Shown one piece after another: positions 17,301 through 21,289 of a stretch of DNA of 21,289 nt. This DNA comes from CAZLMW01 sp964560875 (lineage in GTDB: Bacteria; Myxococcota_A; UBA9042). Every line of letters begins with the position of its first letter. Within the stretch, counting starts at the first letter, position 1. The translations under genes and the position numbers were made by a program. Under the pieces are notes generated by a model. The model saw only the letters and a program-made list of their open reading frames with translations, made no database searches and was not told the DNA's origin. Location of the stretch: positions 1 to 21,289 of the forward strand of contig CAZLMW010000131.1 in NCBI GenBank assembly GCA_964560875.1, read 5' to 3'.

Positions 17301-18200
17301 GGTGTTCGAGGGCGCCGGTTTGACGCTGCAAGCGCCGGTGGCGGGGTCGCACGTATTGAGCAGGCACGGGCTGCCCGGTTGTGCGCAGGTCTCCTTGGTG
17401 ACCGTCGCTGGGATGGTCTTGCACTTCCAGTCGCCGGCCTTGGACGTGTCGCAGTACTGCTTTCCGAGGCACTTGTTGGTCGGGCTCGCCCAGCCGCACG
17501 CCTTCTTCCCGGCGACAATCTCGGGGTACTTGGACCATGGCGCCTTGCCCTGCAGGCCGGCCGGGACGCAGCCGCACACGAAGATGCCCTTGCCACACGT
17601 CCCCTTGGTGCAAAACGCGTTCTTTTCGCAGCCGCTCGCGTCCGCGCACGGGGTGTGATCCTTGACCGGCTTGGCCACGCACTTGGGGGCGGCCGCCGTC
17701 CCGTCGCACGCAAAGGTCATGCACGGGTTGTCAGACGGACATTCGTGCCCCTTGCCGGGCACGCAGGCGCCCTTGCCATCGCAGGCGTCAGCCACGGTGC
17801 AGCTATCCCCGTCGTCACACGTGCTGCCCTTCGCCACGTCCTCGAGCACGCACGTCCCGTCTTTGCCGCAAACCGCTTTCTTGCACAGATTCGTCGACGC
17901 CGGACAGCCGTTGGCGACGCAACCTGAATCGGCCGTGGACGCCCCGTCATGGCTGTCGGCACCCCCGGCCTGGGAATCCGTTTCGCCTGTGTCTGCGGAC
18001 GCGGTGTCGCCGCCCGTTACGTCCGGCGTGCCGCCTGCATCGACGCTCGCCGAATCCGCCGCGGCGGCGTCCTGGGGCNNNNNNNNNNNNNNNNNNNNNN
18101 NNNNNNNNNNNNNNNNNNNNNNNNNNNNNNNNNNNNNNNNNNNNNNNNNNNNNNNNNNNNNNNNNNNNNNNNNNNNNNAGCACAGGCGACGACTCGACAT
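14370..18200 (-). CDS. Giant secreted Cys-rich repeat protein with FGE-like C-terminal domain (gapped)
   Basis: From 18078 down to the stop the frame is open for over 1,200 residues. The 5' end is interrupted by 100 Ns; the ATG at 18200 (MSSRRLC) may be the true start but the frame across the gap is unknown. After a Ser/Thr/Asp-rich linker come about seven tandem Cys-rich units. Each begins near a C-[DES]-DG-x-[PA]-CT motif and continues with patterns like C-x-G-x-C, VCAC-x4-DC and CD-P-x-TG-x-C; the later units are about 90-95 residues, the earlier ones longer. Residues encoded by about 15179 to 14373 form a formylglycine-generating-enzyme/sulfatase-modifying-factor-like domain (MALIPAGNYAIGC, FWIDRFEVT, HDLGGNVAEWT, RVLRGGRY, GVGFRC). 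The cysteines that do catalysis in true FGE are missing from the RVLRGG-to-GFRC stretch, so it is probably a binding domain. Export is inferred from the Cys content. It follows the kinase gene by 6 bp. Confidence 0.85.
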   Translation of the reverse strand: MSSRRLCXXXXXXXXXXXXXXXXXXXXXXXXXXXXXXXXXXPQDAAAADSASVDAGGTPDVTGGDTASADTGETDSQAGGADSHDGASTADSGCVANGCPASTNLCKKAVCGKDGTCVLEDVAKGSTCDDGDSCTVADACDGKGACVPGKGHECPSDNPCMTFACDGTAAAPKCVAKPVKDHTPCADASGCEKNAFCTKGTCGKGIFVCGCVPAGLQGKAPWSKYPEIVAGKKACGWASPTNKCLGKQYCDTSKAGDWKCKTIPATVTKETCAQPGSPCLLNTCDPATGACSVKPAPSNTPCDDGSKCTPNDFCKDGKCTSTTNVCPCTPQTAAKDCAHLNASQCGGVYCDTSAADVKGWKCAINKAAIVKCSIGSDTECLKNACDPLDGHCKMTSVTHVKKANKSCKAGADDPPCPLVVSKTSVIATPVCDDGDPCTASETCFKGVCGAADVAKKKAQLADADPKNDHLPTGGEGTRICTCTKDADCENKDDGDFCNGTLACDKLSGKCVPNPASLVVCPTIHDTGCVRNFCYATSGVCKLTPRTHIRVEKIIGGASKKSVIERAFPYAVVAHVSCSDGDACTANDHCKGATCVAGSVNVCACNKDSDCIDDGDSCNGTPYCDASSGSCRINPATIVTCPHKSGLACLVNRCVPKTGLCALTPHDKPGQPCEDGHPCTFGDQCVKGVCVAGISVCKCTTDAECASASSNKCLGAFFCDKTKAPFSCRANPAKAVNCDAAGDTFCLKNRCNPATGTCKVAAVSALKTCDDGDPCTPHSTCDGGACTADVNVCACKKSADCASFADPNNKCAPTLFCDKSKGIAVCRANPASVPVCDPLTNPCAPSACDPKSGKCAQGAAEPKTVCSDGSPCTVGDTCDGNGTCKPGTNVCACTKDDDCADADDGNPCNGTFLCDKSGKSSACRLDPTSVVSCKPGAASDGCWPGCDPKTGKCTAFIPNTNKCDDGNACTTSSCSTKGACIALKKPDGVADTIGGFCVGGVATQIPDGMALIPAGNYAIGCNAKSDLGPDGKPRCKPHEEPHHIVPITSFWIDRFEVTVARYNACKKAGKCKDPVVGLGNCTLLKHAKLAAKVTESDALSAAEQTAVNCVNHTEATAFCAWAIKGGLLPSSAQWEAAARSPCTAPGPACKKAATNFPWGNKPEASCSHSVVAQPGAPCHPTGVQPVGSRAEGDVTQRGVHDLGGNVAEWTRDGWDPKFYASPAATKKNPVAPANAKRVLRGGRYTKPGTAARTAHLSPADQAKGTIGVGFRCVKLIK
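18079..18178. other. Assembly gap of 100 Ns
   Basis: Exactly 100 undetermined bases, a standard scaffold-gap size, so the true length is unknown. The missing sequence holds the signal peptide region of the Cys-rich gene. Confidence 0.98.
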
Positions 18201-18206
18201 CGCTAA

Positions 18207-20483
18207 TCAGTCCGCAAAGCGCGGAGCGAGCTCGTCGGCCGCCTTGACCGGTGCGCGCTTGGCTGGTTTGGGGGCGGGTTTGGCCGGCTTGGGTGTGCGC
18301 GGGCGCGCCGTTGCTTGTCGGCGCCGTACTTTGGCCTTACGCGTCGCCTCTAGCACGCGCTTGTCAGCCTCTAACTTGACCAATCGATCAAGGTATTTTT
18401 CGTTGCCCGGATCCAGCTTCAAGGCCTGCCGAACGTAGTCGATCTGGGCCTGGGGATCGGGCGACTTCAGCGACATCTTGAACGCGATCTTGGCCTCGAT
18501 CTTCTTCTCGTTTTCGGCGGCTTGTGCCGCTGCGTCCGGCGCTGCTTTCGGGGCGGCCGCGACAGGCGTGGCGGCCGCCGGCCCGATTTTTGCCCCGGCG
18601 GTGTTGGCGCGGGCGGTGCCGGCGTTGGCTGCCCCTTCGTCGCGGGATGGGGCGGGTGCGTCGGCGGCAGCGACCCCTACCTCCTCGGTTGCGGCCGCCG
18701 GCTCGGTGCCGGTCTCCACCGCGTCGTCCCCCGCGGCGCCTGACGCCGATTCATCGGGCCCACGCATGGCGAAAGCGGCGCCAACCGCAGCCAGCACGAG
18801 CGCTGCGACGCCGATCATCCATTTCTTGGACCCGGACGACGCCGGCCCAAACGCCTCCGATTCGGCCGCATCGGACCCAGCGCCATCGGACCCAGCGCCA
18901 TCGGACCCAGCGCCATCGGACCCAGCGCCATCGGACAAAGCGCCATGGGACAAAGCGGCAGCGGACCCGGCGGCAGCGGACTCAGCGTCATCTGACAAAG
19001 CGGCACTCGACTGAGCCGGGCTCGGCGGCTCGGGCTCTCTTGCATCCGGCGGCTCATTGGGCGCCGGAAATTCGGACTTCTCTGCGCGGACCTTGGCTGA
19101 GAGCGGCGGAATCGGCGCCACGCTGGTCGGCAGTCCGCCAGGTGATGGCTCGGCGGTTGCGGGCGCCGGCGCGGTCGCGCCCGACTTGCCACGGCGGCTG
19201 GCCGAAGGTGTCGCAACGGTCGCGTCGTCGTCGGTGACGCCGGAATGAAGCGTGGCCTGGTCAACCGCGCTCGACGGAATGTTCTTGGAGGCGACGGTCG
19301 GCGCCGAGCCACCTTGTGCTGACGCCAACTGCCCGTCCTGGGCCGTGCCGCGCTCGGTGCCGGCTTGCGGCGATGTCGTCCGGTGGGCGCGGTCGTTGTG
19401 CCTGCCAACGTCGTCGGTTTCCCAGAGCGGATCGTCCGGTTGGAGCCCAAACCGGTCGACGTCGGCCCAATACTTCTTGCGAATAGCGACGAGCATTTTG
19501 CGCATCTCGCCGGCGTCCTCGAAACGTTCGTCTGCCGTCTTGCGCAGCGATCGCATCAACAGATCAATGAAGCCTTCGGTCAACCCGGTCGCCCCGAATT
19601 CGCGCGGGTCCGGCGGGTCGGCGTTGACGTGCTGAAACATCAGCGCCATCACGTCGGACTTCTGAAACGGCAGCCGCGCGCACACGCACACGAACATCAT
19701 CACGCCGAGCGCGTAGAGATCACTGCGCCCGTCCAGGTCGTTGCCGAGGCACTGTTCGGGGCTCATGAACGCTGGCGTGCCGAGGCTCGTCCCGGTCGCC
19801 GTCATGTTGGAGCCGACGGCGCGAGCGATACCAAAATCGAGCACTTTGACGATGGTTTCGTCGTCGGGCCCACGGTGCAAGACGATGTTGCCCGGCTTGA
19901 TATCGCGATGGACGAGCCCGGCGCGATGCGCTTCGCCGAGGCTCTTGAGGATCGCGATGGCGACGTCGATGACGGCCGGCTCCGTCATTCGCTCGCCTTC
20001 CTGGAAGAGGCGCTTGAGGTACTGCACGAGGCTCGGACCGCGCAGCAGCTCCATCACCAGGAAGAGCGGGCCGCTTGGGTCTTGGCCGACGTCGAATACG
20101 CGGACGGTGTTTTGATGCAGGAGCTGTGCGGTGGTGCGAGCTTCGCGATAGAACCGCTTGACGTGGTTGTCGTCGCCGACCGACTCGCCGTCGCCGAGCG
20201 TGAGCATCTTCACCGCGACCGCTTGTCCGGTTCCCGTGTGACGGGCCGAATAAACCGCGCCGTACGCGCCGCGCCCGAGGGCTCCTTCGATTCGATAGCG
20301 GCCCGCCACGAGGTCGCCGGGCAAGAACGACAACCCATCCCGCTTGAAGAGCTGCTTGACGACGGTCGTCGTGCCGTCTTTGGGACAGTGGGCCAGCTCG
20401 GTGCGCTCGCCGCAAACGGGGCAATAGCGCACGCCGGGATCGGTCGTGCGGATCGCCTCGGACTGCGGGGCCCCGTCGGTCAT
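18207..20483 (-). CDS. Membrane-anchored Ser/Thr protein kinase
   Basis: The protein has 758 residues; GGAG lies 7 bases before the ATG. Residues 20-36 hold a CPVCG...CPKDG zinc-ribbon-like motif (Cys21, Cys24, Cys33; the fourth Cys is replaced). The Hanks-type kinase domain spans about 63-330: glycine loop GRGAYGAV (70-77), VAVK with Lys92, HRDIKPGN with catalytic Asp194, DFG (216-218) and GTPAFMSPEQ (235-244). All catalytic residues are present, so it should be active. A Pro/Ser/Ala-rich linker follows, including the repeat listed separately. One transmembrane segment lies at about 554-572 (WMIGVAALVLAAVGAAFAM). An Ala-rich periplasmic part then ends in a helical region and a KPAKPAPKPAK tail. 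It lies between the AgmX-like gene and the Cys-rich gene on the same strand. Its substrates and stimulus are unknown. Confidence 0.95.
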   Translation of the reverse strand: MTDGAPQSEAIRTTDPGVRYCPVCGERTELAHCPKDGTTTVVKQLFKRDGLSFLPGDLVAGRYRIEGALGRGAYGAVYSARHTGTGQAVAVKMLTLGDGESVGDDNHVKRFYREARTTAQLLHQNTVRVFDVGQDPSGPLFLVMELLRGPSLVQYLKRLFQEGERMTEPAVIDVAIAILKSLGEAHRAGLVHRDIKPGNIVLHRGPDDETIVKVLDFGIARAVGSNMTATGTSLGTPAFMSPEQCLGNDLDGRSDLYALGVMMFVCVCARLPFQKSDVMALMFQHVNADPPDPREFGATGLTEGFIDLLMRSLRKTADERFEDAGEMRKMLVAIRKKYWADVDRFGLQPDDPLWETDDVGRHNDRAHRTTSPQAGTERGTAQDGQLASAQGGSAPTVASKNIPSSAVDQATLHSGVTDDDATVATPSASRRGKSGATAPAPATAEPSPGGLPTSVAPIPPLSAKVRAEKSEFPAPNEPPDAREPEPPSPAQSSAALSDDAESAAAGSAAALSHGALSDGAGSDGAGSDGAGSDGAGSDAAESEAFGPASSGSKKWMIGVAALVLAAVGAAFAMRGPDESASGAAGDDAVETGTEPAAATEEVGVAAADAPAPSRDEGAANAGTARANTAGAKIGPAAATPVAAAPKAAPDAAAQAAENEKKIEAKIAFKMSLKSPDPQAQIDYVRQALKLDPGNEKYLDRLVKLEADKRVLEATRKAKVRRRQATARPRTPKPAKPAPKPAKRAPVKAADELAPRFAD
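18871..19005. repeat. 15-bp tandem repeat inside the kinase gene
   Basis: There are nine copies of a 15-base unit. The first four (18871-18930) are identical (TCGGACCCAGCGCCA) and the next five diverge progressively. The unit length is a multiple of three, so the frame is kept and the minus strand encodes repeated D-G-A-G-S in the linker before the membrane segment. The perfect copies suggest recent slippage, so copy number may vary between strains. Confidence 0.95.
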
Positions 20484-20599
20484 CGCGCCGCTCCAGCTGG
20501 GTCATGCATGGGATTGATGGGCGATGATGCTGGCAAACGGACCCATGCGATGCAACCGATCGAGGCGTCCGACGGGCTGGAGCGCGCCTCTTCTTCGAA

Positions 20600-21289
20600 C
20601 TATTTGCGCACCTTGACCCGTTTGACCCGGCCAAGATTGAGGAACATGCGATGCGCTTCCATGCCCGCACGGTTGCCGCGGAATCGCAGCCGGGCCATCG
20701 CCTTGGCGACACACTTGTTCAACGTGTCGGAGACGTGGTCGCCCTGGACGACCGACTGTGTCACCCGGCCACGGGCGCCGATATCGAGGTTGATTTCGAC
20801 CCGATGGTAGTTGCCGAGCTTGGGATAGTGCCGCTTGAAACAGACGCGAACGCGGGACAGCGATGACCTGCCGGCCTTATCGACCTCGGCCGCCGTCAGC
20901 GGCGGGCTCTTTCCTTCGGCCGCGGCGGCCCGACGCTCCCTGCTGCGACGTTTCTTTTCGGCGCCGAGCTGCTTGGCGAACGCCGGCCCTTTCATCGGAC
21001 GGTGGCCGCCGCGCGTGGGCTTCTTCGCGCGTCCGTATTGGGCTACGGCCGCCTCGGCTTCCAGCAGCGCTTCCTTGCCGCCATCCATCGCGGCGCTGGT
21101 CGGATCGCCCTTGAGAAGCCCCGCACGAACCGCGTACTGGTAGCCGAAGTACGCCACCGCCGCGACACCGAGGAGCGCCAGGACAGTCGTGATGGCGCCG
21201 CTGCCACCGCGCCGCTTGGTCTTCTTGCTGACGTTGCGAGCGGGCCGACCCGGACTGGATGGAACCACGCTCGAACGGTCGATCGAGTC
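20600..21289 (-). CDS. AgmX/PglI-like C-terminal domain protein, 5' end outside the window
   Basis: A GTG at 21268 would give 222 residues, but the frame stays open to the window edge (residues before it read DSIDRSS), so the gene may be longer. Near the visible N-terminus a Lys/Arg cluster precedes one transmembrane segment (AITTVLALLGVAAVAYFGYQYAV). A basic, Ala-rich linker follows. The last about 90 residues match the AgmX/PglI C-terminal pattern seen in Myxococcota gliding/social-motility and TonB-like proteins: SRVRVCFKRHYPKLGNYHRV, EINLDIGARGRVTQSVV, then LNKCVAKAMARLRF. The two Cys probably form a disulfide, which fits a periplasmic domain. It lies 116 bp upstream of the kinase gene on the same strand. 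Its role is inferred only from the domain. Confidence 0.75.
   Translation of the reverse strand, partial: DSIDRSSVVPSSPGRPARNVSKKTKRRGGSGAITTVLALLGVAAVAYFGYQYAVRAGLLKGDPTSAAMDGGKEALLEAEAAVAQYGRAKKPTRGGHRPMKGPAFAKQLGAEKKRRSRERRAAAAEGKSPPLTAAEVDKAGRSSLSRVRVCFKRHYPKLGNYHRVEINLDIGARGRVTQSVVQGDHVSDTLNKCVAKAMARLRFRGNRAGMEAHRMFLNLGRVKRVKVRK

Noticed and set aside
15157..17927. Long plus-strand open frames opposite the Cys-rich gene
   Set aside because: They are antisense shadows. The minus frame shows regular Cys repeats and the FGE-like domain; the plus frames show no domain.
18871..19005. CRISPR array
   Set aside because: The units are 15 bp, directly adjacent with no spacers, and lie in frame within a kinase gene.

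Overview
The window looks like a contig from a high-GC member of the Myxococcota (former Deltaproteobacteria). This is inferred from gene content rather than a phylogenetic marker. The content includes a Ser/Thr kinase with an N-terminal zinc-ribbon-like module and a single membrane anchor, an AgmX/PglI-like C-terminal domain, several lipoproteins with Ser/Gly- or Asp/Ala-rich linkers, and a very large secreted Cys-rich repeat protein. An exact run of 100 Ns (18079-18178) shows that this is a scaffolded draft assembly.

Left block (1-2850, minus strand): an 89-aa protein of unknown function overlaps (GTGA) a calcineurin-like metallophosphatase lipoprotein with a Cys-rich tail. A third co-directional gene encodes a smaller lipoprotein. 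The outermost 215 bases cannot be assigned.

Central metabolic block (3024-9430, plus strand): low-specificity threonine aldolase, a single-chain molybdenum hydroxylase ([2Fe-2S] domains fused to the Moco domain, no FAD domain) and an SRPBCC/RatA-Coq10-like protein form a probable operon. It ends at a 12-bp perfect inverted repeat. After about 290 bp comes a tightly overlapping trio: a zinc-ribbon protein, a MoCF/CinA-N-like molybdopterin-binding-domain protein that appears to start at TTG, and an unknown protein that appears to start at CTG. Having a Mo hydroxylase and a molybdopterin-binding-fold protein in the same neighbourhood is suggestive, but no functional link is proven.

Middle (9564-12431): an orphan MerR regulator with the three mercury-type cysteines at mercury-MerR spacing, a TPR/coiled-coil membrane protein, and a Ser-rich Cys-containing lipoprotein (minus). 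Long, mostly non-coding spacers here hold dyads and a few weak small ORFs.

Right block (12432-21289): a CLC-family chloride transporter/channel with C-terminal CBS domains (plus). It is convergent with a minus-strand series: an AgmX/PglI-like protein running off the window edge, the Ser/Thr kinase, and a giant Cys-rich repeat protein ending in a formylglycine-generating-enzyme-like domain that lacks the catalytic cysteines. The assembly gap falls inside the 5' end of the last gene. The kinase and the Cys-rich protein are only 6 bp apart if the ATG next to the gap is real. No tRNA, rRNA, CRISPR array, insertion sequence or phage gene was recognised.
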